A stretch of 64,000 nucleotides of DNA, taken from NCBI RefSeq assembly GCF_900199205.1, contig NZ_OBMJ01000001.1, positions 6,999,001 to 7,063,000 of the forward strand, given 5' to 3'. Under the pieces are notes generated by a model, which searched no databases, was not told the origin of the DNA, and worked only from the letters and a program-made list of their open reading frames with translations. A program made the position numbers and the translations under genes. This document shows positions 25,073-33,072 of the stretch, piece by piece. This stretch comes from Streptomyces sp. 1331.2. GTDB lineage: Bacteria; Actinomycetota; Actinomycetes; Streptomycetales; Streptomycetaceae. Position 1 is the first letter of the stretch; each line of letters opens with the position of its first letter.

Positions 25073-26137
25073 TCACTTCGTGCCGAAGTCCTCCTCGACC
25101 AGGCGGGTGGCCCAGCGGGTGAGGGCAGGGGTGAGGGGTGGCTGGGTGAGGCCGGCTGCGGCGCTGAGGTGGTCGGCGGAGGTGGTGTCGTAGCGGTCCT
25201 CGGAGAGGAAGGTGAGGGTCTCCGGGTCGGCGCCGGTGAGGGCGCGGGGGAGACGGCGGACGAGCGGGACGGGGACCAGGCCGCGGGGTGGGCGGACGCC
25301 GAGGTGGGTGGCGAGGAGGGCGATCAGCTCGGGGAGGAGGGGGGTGTCGGGGTCGAGGACGGTGTGGGCCTGGACGGGGGCGCGGTCGTGGTCGGGCACG
25401 ACGGCGAGGAAACGGGCCAGGTGGTCGACGGTGACGACGGGCAGGAAGGTGCGGCGGGTGCCGGGCAGCAGGGGGAGGCGGCCGCGGTGGAGCCGGCGGA
25501 CCAGCTGGGCCAGGCCGAGGTACTGGCCGGCCTCGCCGGTGCGCGAGTGGCCGATCACGCTGCTCGGGTTGACGGTGGTGAGGGGGACGCCGAGGCGGGG
25601 TGCGGTGACGCGGACGGCGGCGTCGCCGAGTTGCTTGGACGCCTCGTACGCGCCGAGGCGGGTGTAGAGGGCGGCGGTGGCGCGCTCGTCCAGCGGGTGG
25701 CGCGGCTGGGGGTCGCGGCCGACCCGGTAGCCGGAGAGGTGGACCAGGCGGCGCAGCCGGGGACGGGTCGCGGACCACTCCAGTGCGTGCAGGGCGCCGT
25801 GGACGTTGGCGGGCTCGGCCTGGGCGCGGGTGAGGCCGAAGTCGTAGCGGGCGGCGAGGTTGTGGACGTCGCGGACCTCGGTGAGCCGGGCGTCGTCCTC
25901 GGGGGAGAGGCCGAGGCCGGGGCGGGTGAGGTCGGCGGCGACGGTGGTCAGGGCGGCGTCGTCGGCGTCGTGGACGCGCAGCCAGTGGCGGAGGGCGGCC
26001 GCGCGGTCGCTGTCGCGGACGGCGGCGGCCACGGGCTCGCCGCGGGTGAGGAGTTCGAGGAGGAGCCAACGGCCGAGGAAGCCGGTGGCGCCGAGGACGA
26101 GGGTGCGGGGCGGGGTGCGGGGCGGGAGGGACGCCAT
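25073..26137 (-). CDS. Extended SDR, thioester-reductase-like NAD(P)-dependent protein
   Basis: A 354-aa extended SDR. The cofactor motif is VLGATGFLGRWLLLELL at residues 14-30; DVHNLAARYDFGL and the YEASKQLGD catalytic Tyr/Lys region follow. It resembles the reductase domains that reduce carrier-bound thioesters, and male-sterility-type proteins, but no carrier protein is nearby. GGAG precedes ATG 26137. Its promoter contains a 23-bp sequence identical to one in front of the TetR gene at 26244-26819, so it is probably that regulator's target. Confidence 0.85.
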   Translation of the reverse strand: MASLPPRTPPRTLVLGATGFLGRWLLLELLTRGEPVAAAVRDSDRAAALRHWLRVHDADDAALTTVAADLTRPGLGLSPEDDARLTEVRDVHNLAARYDFGLTRAQAEPANVHGALHALEWSATRPRLRRLVHLSGYRVGRDPQPRHPLDERATAALYTRLGAYEASKQLGDAAVRVTAPRLGVPLTTVNPSSVIGHSRTGEAGQYLGLAQLVRRLHRGRLPLLPGTRRTFLPVVTVDHLARFLAVVPDHDRAPVQAHTVLDPDTPLLPELIALLATHLGVRPPRGLVPVPLVRRLPRALTGADPETLTFLSEDRYDTTSADHLSAAAGLTQPPLTPALTRWATRLVEEDFGTK

Positions 26138-26161
26138 GCGGTACTCCAGGAGTCGGGAATC

Positions 26162-26184
26162 AGTAGACCGGTCTGCATATTTTT
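26162..26184. promoter_or_regulatory. TetR operator copy 1 (in front of the SDR gene)
   Basis: A 23-bp sequence beginning AGTAGACCGGTCTGC and ending in ATATTTTT, with the dyad AGACCGGTCT. It is identical to 26828-26850 and lies 25 bp before the SDR start codon. Confidence 0.8.
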
Positions 26185-26243
26185 TGGACGTACGAGGACG
26201 GGTGCGCCGCTCGGAGTGCGGCGTGCCCGTCGGCCCCGTGCCG

Positions 26244-26819
26244 CTACTTGATGCCGAGCAGGTGCCGGACGGCGTGCCGGGCGTGGTCCAGGGGCTCGCG
26301 GCTGCGTCGGACGGAGGCGAGCAGGACGGCGCCCTCCAGCAGGGCGAGGGTCTGGCCGGCGGCGGTCTCGGCCTCGGCCGGGCCGAAGCCTTCAGCCTCC
26401 AGACGGGCGGTCAGGACCTGCTGCCAGCTCGCGTACACCTCGGCGCAGACGGTCCGCAGCGCCTCGTTGGTGCCCGCCGTCTCCAGGGCGACGGTCGCGA
26501 TCGGGCAGCCGCTGGCGTAGTCGGACTGCGCCAGGCGCTCGGCGAAGGCCTCGATGAGGCGGTCGGCGAGGGTGGCGGTGTCGGCGCCCTCGGCGGCCAG
26601 GGCGGCGATCAGTGCCTCGACCTCCTGGCCGGCCTCGGTGAGGGCGGCCGCCACCAACTGGTCCTTGCCGCCGGGGAAGTGGAAGTAGAGCGAGCCGCGC
26701 GGTGCGCCGGTGCCGGCCACGATCCGGTTCAGGCCCGTCCCGAAGTAGCCCTGTGCCTCGATCAGTTCCCTGGTGCCGGCGATCAGCCGGGCCCGGGTCT
26801 CCTCGCCCTTGACTCCCAT
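26244..26819 (-). CDS. TetR/AcrR family transcriptional regulator
   Basis: A 191-aa repressor with a helix-turn-helix over residues 8-54 (TRELIEAQGYFGTGLNRIVA, then GAPRGSLYFHFPGGKDQL) and a C-terminal domain of the AcrR/YcdC-like type with ASGCPIATVALE. ATG 26819 is 9 bp from a 23-bp operator sequence that is also found in front of the SDR gene downstream. Autoregulation and repression of the SDR gene are therefore likely. The ligand is unknown. Confidence 0.92.
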   Translation of the reverse strand: MGVKGEETRARLIAGTRELIEAQGYFGTGLNRIVAGTGAPRGSLYFHFPGGKDQLVAAALTEAGQEVEALIAALAAEGADTATLADRLIEAFAERLAQSDYASGCPIATVALETAGTNEALRTVCAEVYASWQQVLTARLEAEGFGPAEAETAAGQTLALLEGAVLLASVRRSREPLDHARHAVRHLLGIK

Positions 26820-26827
26820 GCGGCGAT

Positions 26828-26850
26828 AGTAGACCGGTCTGCATATTTTT
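26828..26850. promoter_or_regulatory. TetR operator copy 2 (in front of the TetR gene)
   Basis: Identical over 23 bp to 26162-26184, with core dyad AGACCGGTCT. On the minus strand the adjacent AAAAATATGC is AT-rich for this genome and may be part of the promoter that the repressor blocks. Confidence 0.8.
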
Positions 26851-26935
26851 GTCGACGGGGCGTGGACAAGGTCTCGGCAGGCGCCAACAGGAGTCAGCAG
26901 GCCTCGAACAGGCCTCGAACAGGCGCCGGCAGGCG

Positions 26936-27562
26936 TCAAAAGCGCAGTGCGGCCGGGAATCCGGTCCAGCGCAGCTCCTCGGGCAGGTGGCCCTGGTCGT
27001 TCAGCAGCAGGACGGACGGTGGCCGGCCGGGGGCGTACCGCAGCACCGTCAGGCCCGCGTTGGCGACGTTGAGGCCGAGCCAGCGCCAGGCCGGGGCGTC
27101 CAGGGCGTGCCGGACCAGCCAGCCGACCAGGAAGGCGTGGGTGACGACCAGTTCGTGCCGCTCCTCGCCGCCCGCCACCGGCCCGGTGAACCGCTCGACC
27201 GCGCGCGGCGCCAGCACCGCACCGCTCGCGCACTCCTCCGGGGTGGCGTGCGACAGGAAATCCAGCAGGAACTCCGCACTCTCCTCGGGAAGTTCGGCCC
27301 GCTCGGGCAGGTACGGCAGGTAGTCCCCGGCCTCCTCGCACACCGTCGGGAGCACGCCGTCCAACTGCTCCGCGACCAGCCGCGCGGTCTCGGCGGCCCG
27401 GGGCAGCGGGCCGTGGTGCACCGCCGTGATCGGCCGGCCCGCCAGCCGCCGGCCCAGCAGGGTGGCCTGCCGGCGCCCGGCGGCGGTCAGCCCGCCGCCC
27501 TCGGTGTGCGCGGCCTCGCCGTGGCGGGCCAGGTAGAGGTAGCGGGTGGCGTGGTCGGTCAT
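26936..27562 (-). CDS. Histidine phosphatase superfamily protein
   Basis: A 208-aa phosphoglycerate-mutase-like phosphatase. The phosphohistidine motif is LARHGEAAH (His14 region), with Arg in HHGPLPRAAETARLVA and the second catalytic His in VVTHAFLVGWLVRH. It hydrolyses a phosphomonoester whose identity is not predictable. ATG 27562 is preceded by GAGGAG nine bases upstream. It is followed on the same strand, after about 110 bp, by the TetR gene, but a shared transcript is unproven. Confidence 0.88.
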   Translation of the reverse strand: MTDHATRYLYLARHGEAAHTEGGGLTAAGRRQATLLGRRLAGRPITAVHHGPLPRAAETARLVAEQLDGVLPTVCEEAGDYLPYLPERAELPEESAEFLLDFLSHATPEECASGAVLAPRAVERFTGPVAGGEERHELVVTHAFLVGWLVRHALDAPAWRWLGLNVANAGLTVLRYAPGRPPSVLLLNDQGHLPEELRWTGFPAALRF

Positions 27563-27672
27563 GCTCCGGGACTCCTCGGCGATCATCGGTGCCTTGTCGT
27601 CCCGGAGCGACGCACCACGAGCCTCGGCCGGTTCCGGCTCGGCCGGCGTGGGCCCGACCGGTCGGTGTCGGT

Positions 27673-28626
27673 TCAGCCGGCGTGGGCCTCGTCCAGCAGG
27701 GCCAGTTCCTCGGCGGTCAGCCGCAGTTCGCCGGCGGCGATGTTGTCCTCCAGGTGCGCCACGTCGCCGGTGCCGGGGATGGCCAGGACGTGCGGGCCCC
27801 GGTGCAGCGTCCAGGCCAGCCGCACCTGCGCGGTGCTGATCCCGCGGGCCTCGGCCACCGCCCGTACCTGCGTGGGTTCGGCCTCGCTCGCGCCGCTCGC
27901 GCCGCCCTCCCGCCCCGCGCCGGCGATCGCGTAGAAGGGGACGAAGGCGATGCCCTGCTCGCCGCAGAGCCGCAGCAGCTCGTCCTGTTCGGGCGAGGCG
28001 CCGATGCCGTACGGGTTCTGCACGCACACCACGGGGGCGATGGCCTGCGCCTCGGCGAGCTGGTGCGGGCGGACGTTGGAGAGGCCGAGGTGGCGGATCA
28101 GCCCGGCCTGCCGCAACTCGGCGAGGGCGCCGAAGCGTTCGGCGACGGAGTCGGTGCTGTGGATCCGCAGGTTGACCAGGTCGAGGTGGTCGCGGCCGAG
28201 CTCGCGCAGGTTCTGCTCGACCTGGGCGCGCAGCCGCTCGGGGGTGCGGGCGTGCTCCGCCCACTCGCCGTCGAGGCCGCGGGCCGGGCCGACCTTGGTG
28301 GCGATCACCAGGTCGTCGCCGTACGGCGCGAGCGCCCGGTTGATCAGCTCGTTGGCGGAGCGGAGCCGGGAGAAGTAGAAGGCGGCGGTGTCGATGTGGT
28401 TGACGCCGAGTTCGACCGCGCGGCGCAGCACCCGCAGGGCCTGCTCGCGGTCGCGCGGGACGGCGTGCGGGACGAGCGCCGGGCCCGTCTGCGGCAGGCG
28501 CATCGTGCCGAAGCCGATGCGGTGGACGGTGCGGTCGCCGAGCGTCCAGGTGCCGGAGGCGGCGGCGGTCACGGGGGTGGTGGTTACGGGGGCGGTGGGG
28601 GTGGTCTCCGAAGTCATGTCGATCAT
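27673..28626 (-). CDS. Aldo/keto reductase
   Basis: A 317-aa NADPH-dependent TIM-barrel reductase. The catalytic tetrad is readable as Asp in NHIDTAAFYF with its Tyr, Lys in VIATKVG, and His in LVNLRIHSTDS. The C-terminal ALLDEAHAG is typical. ATG 28626 is used; ATG 28617 is an equal alternative, and no RBS is clear for either, so the transcript may be leaderless or nearly so. It is divergent from an ArsR-type regulator gene whose start is 66 bp away, with a palindrome between them; that regulator probably controls it. Confidence 0.9.
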   Translation of the reverse strand: MIDMTSETTPTAPVTTTPVTAAASGTWTLGDRTVHRIGFGTMRLPQTGPALVPHAVPRDREQALRVLRRAVELGVNHIDTAAFYFSRLRSANELINRALAPYGDDLVIATKVGPARGLDGEWAEHARTPERLRAQVEQNLRELGRDHLDLVNLRIHSTDSVAERFGALAELRQAGLIRHLGLSNVRPHQLAEAQAIAPVVCVQNPYGIGASPEQDELLRLCGEQGIAFVPFYAIAGAGREGGASGASEAEPTQVRAVAEARGISTAQVRLAWTLHRGPHVLAIPGTGDVAHLEDNIAAGELRLTAEELALLDEAHAG

Positions 28627-28656
28627 GATCGGCAATGAACTAGCCTGACCGCCAAT

Positions 28657-28676
28657 GATTCGAACATGTCTGAATC
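28657..28676. promoter_or_regulatory. Candidate operator between aldo/keto reductase and ArsR-type genes
   Basis: An imperfect palindrome GATTC...ACATGT...GAATC, symmetric at 16 of 20 positions and directly before the regulator's start codon. Confidence 0.5.
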
Positions 28677-28691
28677 CACGGGGGTGCGGGC

Positions 28692-29702
28692 TTGGCGGCC
28701 GAACTGCTGTTCACGGCGGGTGACCTGGCGCGGATGCGCTTCGCCGTCTGCCCGATGTGGGAGGTCGGCCCGAGCCTGCGGCTGCTGGGCTCGGGGCTCG
28801 CCCACCCCGTCCACCGCCCCTGGGCGGAGCAGGTGCGGCCACGGCTGGCGACGCTCGGCCCGGCGTACGCCCTGCTCGCCGAGCTGGTCCCGCCCGCCGG
28901 GTACGTGCCGGACTTCCTCAACCCCACGCCCGCCGGGCCCGCCCCCACCCTGGATGAGGAGCTGGCCGCGATCCGGGCCACCCCGACCGGGCAGGTCCGC
29001 CGCGAGCTCGACCGGCTGCAGGACGACCGGCGTCAGGAGGGCCGCGGCGGCCTCGGCCCCCGGCTGCGCGCCCTGTACACCGACCCGGCCGCAGGGCTCG
29101 GCCGGCTCACCGAAGCGGTCGAGGCGTACTGGGAACTCGCGCTCGCCCCGTACTGGGCACGGATCCGCGCCGTCCTGGATGCGGACGTGCTGCACCGCGC
29201 CCGCCAGGCCGCCGAACACGGCGCGGCGCACGCCCTGAACGACCTGCACACCGAACTCCGCTGGACCGAGGACACCCTGCGGCTGCGTCACCGCACCCGC
29301 CCGCTGCCGGGCCGCACCGCCGGGGCGGGCCTGCTGCTCGTCCCGTCCGCCTTCACCGGGCCCGCGCTCTACACCCGCCTCGTCCCGCCCGACCCGCTGC
29401 AGCTGGCGTACCCGGCCCGCGGCATCGGCAGCCTGTGGACCACGACCGCCCCGGTGGCGGGCACCGAGGCGCTGGCCGCCGTCCTCGGCCGCTCCCGCGC
29501 CCGGCTGCTGACGGAGCTCGTGGCCCCGGCCTCCACGACCGAACTCGCGCAGCGCACCGGGCTCTCCGCCTCGGCGGTCTCCCAGTACCTGACGGCCCTG
29601 CGGGACGCGCACCTGGTCAGCGCCCACCGGGCGGGGCGCTCGGTGCTGTACGCGCGGACGGCGTCGGCGGAGGCGCTGCTGGCGCCGCTGGGGGAGAGAT
29701 GA
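28692..29702 (+). CDS. ArsR-type winged-helix transcriptional regulator (DUF5937-like)
   Basis: A 336-aa regulator. A long N-terminal domain starting LLFTAGDLARMRFAVCPMWE is typical of streptomycete DUF5937/ArsR proteins. The C-terminal winged helix contains LVAPASTTELAQRTGLSASA and VSQYLTALRDAHLVSAHRAG (about residues 278-320). The only start that preserves the family N-terminus is TTG 28692 after GGGG; ATG 28734 would cut it. It is divergent from the aldo/keto reductase gene, its likely target. Confidence 0.82.
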   Translation: MAAELLFTAGDLARMRFAVCPMWEVGPSLRLLGSGLAHPVHRPWAEQVRPRLATLGPAYALLAELVPPAGYVPDFLNPTPAGPAPTLDEELAAIRATPTGQVRRELDRLQDDRRQEGRGGLGPRLRALYTDPAAGLGRLTEAVEAYWELALAPYWARIRAVLDADVLHRARQAAEHGAAHALNDLHTELRWTEDTLRLRHRTRPLPGRTAGAGLLLVPSAFTGPALYTRLVPPDPLQLAYPARGIGSLWTTTAPVAGTEALAAVLGRSRARLLTELVAPASTTELAQRTGLSASAVSQYLTALRDAHLVSAHRAGRSVLYARTASAEALLAPLGER

Positions 29703-29789
29703 CGATGTGTTCGTCCGCCTACCGTAATGTCGGCCGGGCGGTCCGGTGTCGTCTGGCCGGATCCGGCCGACGTCCGTAGCGTTCGATAC

Positions 29790-30719
29790 ATGACACCCAG
29801 CCGGCACCCCCGCCCCCGCCGGAGCGCCCTCGTCGCCGCCCTGCTCGCGGCCGCCTTCGGCACGGTGGCGCTCACCGGCGCCCCCGTACGGTCGGCGGTC
29901 CCGCAATCGGCCCCGCAGCAGGTCCCGCAGGCGGCAGCCGCGCCCGGCGGGTGGCTCCGTCCGGCCGGTGCGCCGCCGACCGTCTTCGCCCACCGCGGCG
30001 CCTCCTCCGCCGCCCCCGAGAACACCCTGGTGTCCGACGAGGTGGCCCGCCGGGCCGGCGCCGCGTGGATCGAGGACGACGTGCAGCCCAGCAAGGACGG
30101 CGTCCCCTACGTCCTGCACGACGAGACCGTGGACCGTACCACCAATGGCACCGGCCGGATCCGCGACCTGACCGCCGCCCAGCTGGACGCACTGGACGCA
30201 GGCTCCTGGTTCGCCCCGGCCTACGCGGGCACCCGGCTGCCCACCCTCGCCGCCCAGCTGGAGGACCTGCGCACCCGGGGCGGCAAGCTGCTGCTGGAGA
30301 TCAAGGGACCGCACACCCGAGACGAGGTCGCCCGGATCGTCCGCGAGGTCCGCGACCACGGCATGACCGACCGGGTCTTCGTCCAGAGCTTCGAGGTGGA
30401 CGCTCTGCGCCACACCCGCGAACTGGCCCCCGAACTGCCGCTCGGCCTGCTGCGCTCCGCTCTGGACGCCGACCCGGTCGCCACCGCCCGCGAACTCGGC
30501 CTGGCCGCCTACAACCCCTCGGACGAAGCACTCTCCGCCCGCCCCGGAGCCCTCGCGGACCTGCACGCCGCCGGGATCGCCGTCAACGTCTGGACGGTCG
30601 ACCAGCCCGCCCGCTGGAAGGCCCTCACGGACGCCGGTGTGGACGGCATCATCACCAACCGCCCGGCGGAGCTGGCCGGTTGGACCGCGGCCTGGTCGCC
30701 GCCCGGAGCCGCCGGTTAG
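29790..30719 (+). CDS. Secreted glycerophosphodiester phosphodiesterase
   Basis: A 309-aa exported GDPD. A signal peptide (RRSALVAALLAAAFGTVALT, cleavage near 50) is followed by the TIM-barrel domain with FAHRGASSAAPENT (catalytic HR and E/N), EDDVQPSKDGVPYVLHDET (metal ligands and second His), and LLLEIKG. It hydrolyses deacylated phospholipid or teichoic-acid glycerophosphodiesters to glycerol-3-phosphate. ATG 29790 lacks a strong RBS. The next gene begins 10 bp after its stop. Confidence 0.92.
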   Translation: MTPSRHPRPRRSALVAALLAAAFGTVALTGAPVRSAVPQSAPQQVPQAAAAPGGWLRPAGAPPTVFAHRGASSAAPENTLVSDEVARRAGAAWIEDDVQPSKDGVPYVLHDETVDRTTNGTGRIRDLTAAQLDALDAGSWFAPAYAGTRLPTLAAQLEDLRTRGGKLLLEIKGPHTRDEVARIVREVRDHGMTDRVFVQSFEVDALRHTRELAPELPLGLLRSALDADPVATARELGLAAYNPSDEALSARPGALADLHAAGIAVNVWTVDQPARWKALTDAGVDGIITNRPAELAGWTAAWSPPGAAG

Positions 30720-30729
30720 GCTGCCCGGC

Positions 30730-31116
30730 GTGAACGGCGACAGCACGAAGGGCACGAAGGGCACGAAGGGCACGAAGGGCACGGAGAACACGAACGGCAC
30801 GGACGCCACGCAAGGCACCCTGACCGCCTTCGACGGCCGCCTCGTCCTCGACCTCGACGCCCGGACCGCCACCGTGGACGGCCGCGAGGCACAACTCACC
30901 CGCCAGGACGCCAAGTTGCTGCGCGGCCTGATCGAGCTGGGCGAGGGCGTGCACGCGCCGGACACGATCCTCCTGCGGGTCTGGGGCGTCCTGCTCAACC
31001 CGGTGGAGCTCAGGTACCCCATCTCGGTCCTGAGGTTGAAGCTCGGCCGGCCGTCCTGGATCGAGCGGACCGAGGCCGGCTACGCCCTGCGGCCCCCGGA
31101 GCGCGAGCAGGAATAG
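30730..31116 (+). CDS. Orphan OmpR/PhoB-type winged-helix DNA-binding protein
   Basis: A 128-aa protein with a low-complexity Gly/Thr/Lys N-terminus, created by a 9-bp repeat, and a C-terminal transcriptional-regulator domain of the OmpR/PhoB type: FDGRLVLDLDARTATVDGRE, LTRQDAKLLRGLIEL, then VWGVLL...YPISVLRLKLG. It lacks a receiver domain, so it is an orphan effector or a remnant of a response regulator. The GTG start is 10 bp after the GDPD stop, suggesting a shared transcript. Confidence 0.7.
   Translation: MNGDSTKGTKGTKGTKGTENTNGTDATQGTLTAFDGRLVLDLDARTATVDGREAQLTRQDAKLLRGLIELGEGVHAPDTILLRVWGVLLNPVELRYPISVLRLKLGRPSWIERTEAGYALRPPEREQE
30742..30786 (+). repeat. Coding 9-bp tandem repeat (GGCACGAAG)
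   Basis: About four and a half copies encode the Gly-Thr-Lys stretch in the N-terminus of the PhoB-like protein. Unit length is a multiple of three, so copy-number change would keep the frame. Confidence 0.8.
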
Positions 31117-31195
31117 GTGGTTCCGGTCCGACCTGGGACGATGGGGCGGTGACGGGGCGGGAGTCGCCCGGGTCCGTTCTGACGGGGGGTCGGCG

Positions 31196-31963
31196 ATGTC
31201 GCCGCACGAGATCGGGTTGTACGCGAGCGCGGCTGTGGTGGTCGGCGTGGGCCTGCGGACGCTGGTGGTGGCCGGGGCCGGCCCCGACGGTCCGGCGGGC
31301 GGTGGCGCGGGAGCCGGCGGCGCGGCAGTCGGTGGAGCGGCGGCCGGCGGGCCGGGCGAGGTGCTTGCCGTCGTCCGCGGCGCCCTGGCGCGTCGGCCCT
31401 GGGTCACGATCGCGCTGTTCGCGGTGATGGCGGTGATGGCCGTCGTCCAGTACGCCGTGCCCGCCGCGGTGGACGACCTGATGCGGCAGCCGGGTGCGCT
31501 GTCCGACGGGCAGTGGTGGCGGGCGGGGACGGCGCTGCTGGTGCAGTCCTCGGGCCTCGGCCAGATCGCGTTCAACCTGCCGGCCCTGCTGGTGATCGGG
31601 GCCGTCGCCGAGACGGTCCTGGGGTGGTGGCGGACCCTGGCCGTCTTCCTGGTCAGTGGCGTCCTCGCCCACGTGGTGAGCCTGGCCGGCTGGTCGCCGC
31701 GCGGCGGCGGCGACTCGGTGGCCGTCTGCGGTCTGCTGGGCGCCCTGGCCGTCGTCTGCCTGCTGCGCGGGAACGTGCGCGGAACCGTGCCCGGCCCCGG
31801 ACTGAAGGCGCACTGGTACCTCCTGCTCGTCCCGGCGGCCGCCGTGTTCCTCTGTGCGCTGCGCAACAACCACGGCGCCGGCCTGCTGGTGGGCTGCCTG
31901 CTCGGGCTGGTCCTGGTGCCGCGGGCGAGCGCTGCACGTGACGGGGGGACCGCCGCGGCCTGA
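31196..31963 (+). CDS. Rhomboid-like membrane protein
   Basis: A 255-aa polytopic membrane protein with about six TM helices, resembling small rhomboids. The nucleophile region reads GGGDSVAVCGLLGA, with Ser174 in a G-x-S-x-x-x-x-G frame, and His226 in NNHGAGLLVGCLLG matches the H-x-x-G catalytic-His helix. The glycine-alanine-rich loop (about 35-50) after the first helix is unusual. An intramembrane serine protease activity is plausible, but the flanking residues are divergent, so a non-proteolytic pseudo-rhomboid is possible. Monocistronic, followed by a lipoprotein gene. Confidence 0.7.
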   Translation: MSPHEIGLYASAAVVVGVGLRTLVVAGAGPDGPAGGGAGAGGAAVGGAAAGGPGEVLAVVRGALARRPWVTIALFAVMAVMAVVQYAVPAAVDDLMRQPGALSDGQWWRAGTALLVQSSGLGQIAFNLPALLVIGAVAETVLGWWRTLAVFLVSGVLAHVVSLAGWSPRGGGDSVAVCGLLGALAVVCLLRGNVRGTVPGPGLKAHWYLLLVPAAAVFLCALRNNHGAGLLVGCLLGLVLVPRASAARDGGTAAA

Positions 31964-32009
31964 CCGCGACGTCCGGCTGTCGTGCCGGAGCGGGCCGCAT
32001 ACTGACCGC

Positions 32010-33047
32010 GTGACGAGTGGAGACGGCGCAGACGGCGGACGACCGACCGCGGACCGGCGCGGGGTGCTGCGGGCGGGCGCGGCGGCGCTGCTGCTGGGCG
32101 CGGCGGGGTGTACGAGCGGGGGCAACCCGCGGTCGGCGGGCACGAGTCCGAGCCCGCCGACGCCCGAACCACCGGGCACCCGGACGCCCACGCCCACCCC
32201 GACGCAAACCCCCACCCCGCTGCCCGAGCCGCCGCTCTGGCAGCCCGGCCCGGCCGAGATCCAACCCGACGTCAAGCGCCGGGCCGTCGAACTGGTCGCC
32301 GCGCTCGGCGCCTGGCCGCCCGGCGGCCAGGGCGTGGAGCCGGCCCGGGCCCGGGTGGCGGCGCTCGGGCTGCCGCCCGCGCTGGCCGACCAGGCGGGTC
32401 CGCTGGCCCCGGCGGCGCCGGAGGCGAGCCTGGAGGTGGTCGTCGCCCAGTACGGCGGGATCCTCGCCGATTCGGCGAGCGTGCTGGTGGTGTGCCGGCA
32501 GTGGACCCGGGGCCCGGACGGTTCGGTGGCCGGGGGCGGCACCACGGTGGACGTCCGGCTGAGCCGGGCCGAGCCGCGCTGGACCGTCACCGAGCTGCAC
32601 CCGGGGGTCGCCGGCCCGGCCGCCGCGGCGCCGACCTCGGCGGTGGCCCGGGTGCTGGCCGAGCCGCGGATCGAGCTGCCGCCCGAGGCGGCGGCCGACC
32701 TGCGCAGCGGTACCGTCCACGACAGCGTGCCGGAGGCGATGCTGCGGTTGGCCGGCCCGTACACGCTGTCGGTGAGCGTGGTGCGGACCGGCCACCCGTT
32801 GGACGTGTTCGGGACGTCCCGGCCCAGCGACCATCCGCTGGGCCGGGCCTTCGACGTCTGGCGGATCGACGGGATGGCCGTGGTGGACCCGGCCACGCCC
32901 CGGCAGCTGGTCGAGTCCTTCATGCGGGACGCGGCCGCGGCCGGTTCGTACAACGTGGGCGGGCCGGTGGCGATCCCGGGGGCCGGGAACCGGTTCTTCA
33001 CCGACGACACCCACCACGACCACTGCCACGTCGGGTTCACCTTCTGA
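32010..33047 (+). CDS. Lipoprotein with M15-like (D-Ala-D-Ala carboxypeptidase-like) C-terminal domain
   Basis: A 345-aa exported lipoprotein. The N-terminus has the twin-arginine pattern DRRGVLRAGAAALLLGAAGC, with the lipobox Cys near residue 34, then a Thr/Pro-rich spacer. The C-terminal region carries a putative zinc site: SDHPLGRAFDV (H-x6-D) and HHDHCHVGF (H-x-H), as in M15/extensin-like peptidases. A peptidoglycan- or peptide-cleaving role at the membrane surface is inferred. GTG 32010 is chosen because it gives the complete export signal. Convergent with the M4 protease gene. Confidence 0.75.
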   Translation: MTSGDGADGGRPTADRRGVLRAGAAALLLGAAGCTSGGNPRSAGTSPSPPTPEPPGTRTPTPTPTQTPTPLPEPPLWQPGPAEIQPDVKRRAVELVAALGAWPPGGQGVEPARARVAALGLPPALADQAGPLAPAAPEASLEVVVAQYGGILADSASVLVVCRQWTRGPDGSVAGGGTTVDVRLSRAEPRWTVTELHPGVAGPAAAAPTSAVARVLAEPRIELPPEAAADLRSGTVHDSVPEAMLRLAGPYTLSVSVVRTGHPLDVFGTSRPSDHPLGRAFDVWRIDGMAVVDPATPRQLVESFMRDAAAAGSYNVGGPVAIPGAGNRFFTDDTHHDHCHVGFTF

Positions 33048-33072
33048 GGGCTCGACCACGAGCGGCCGTACG

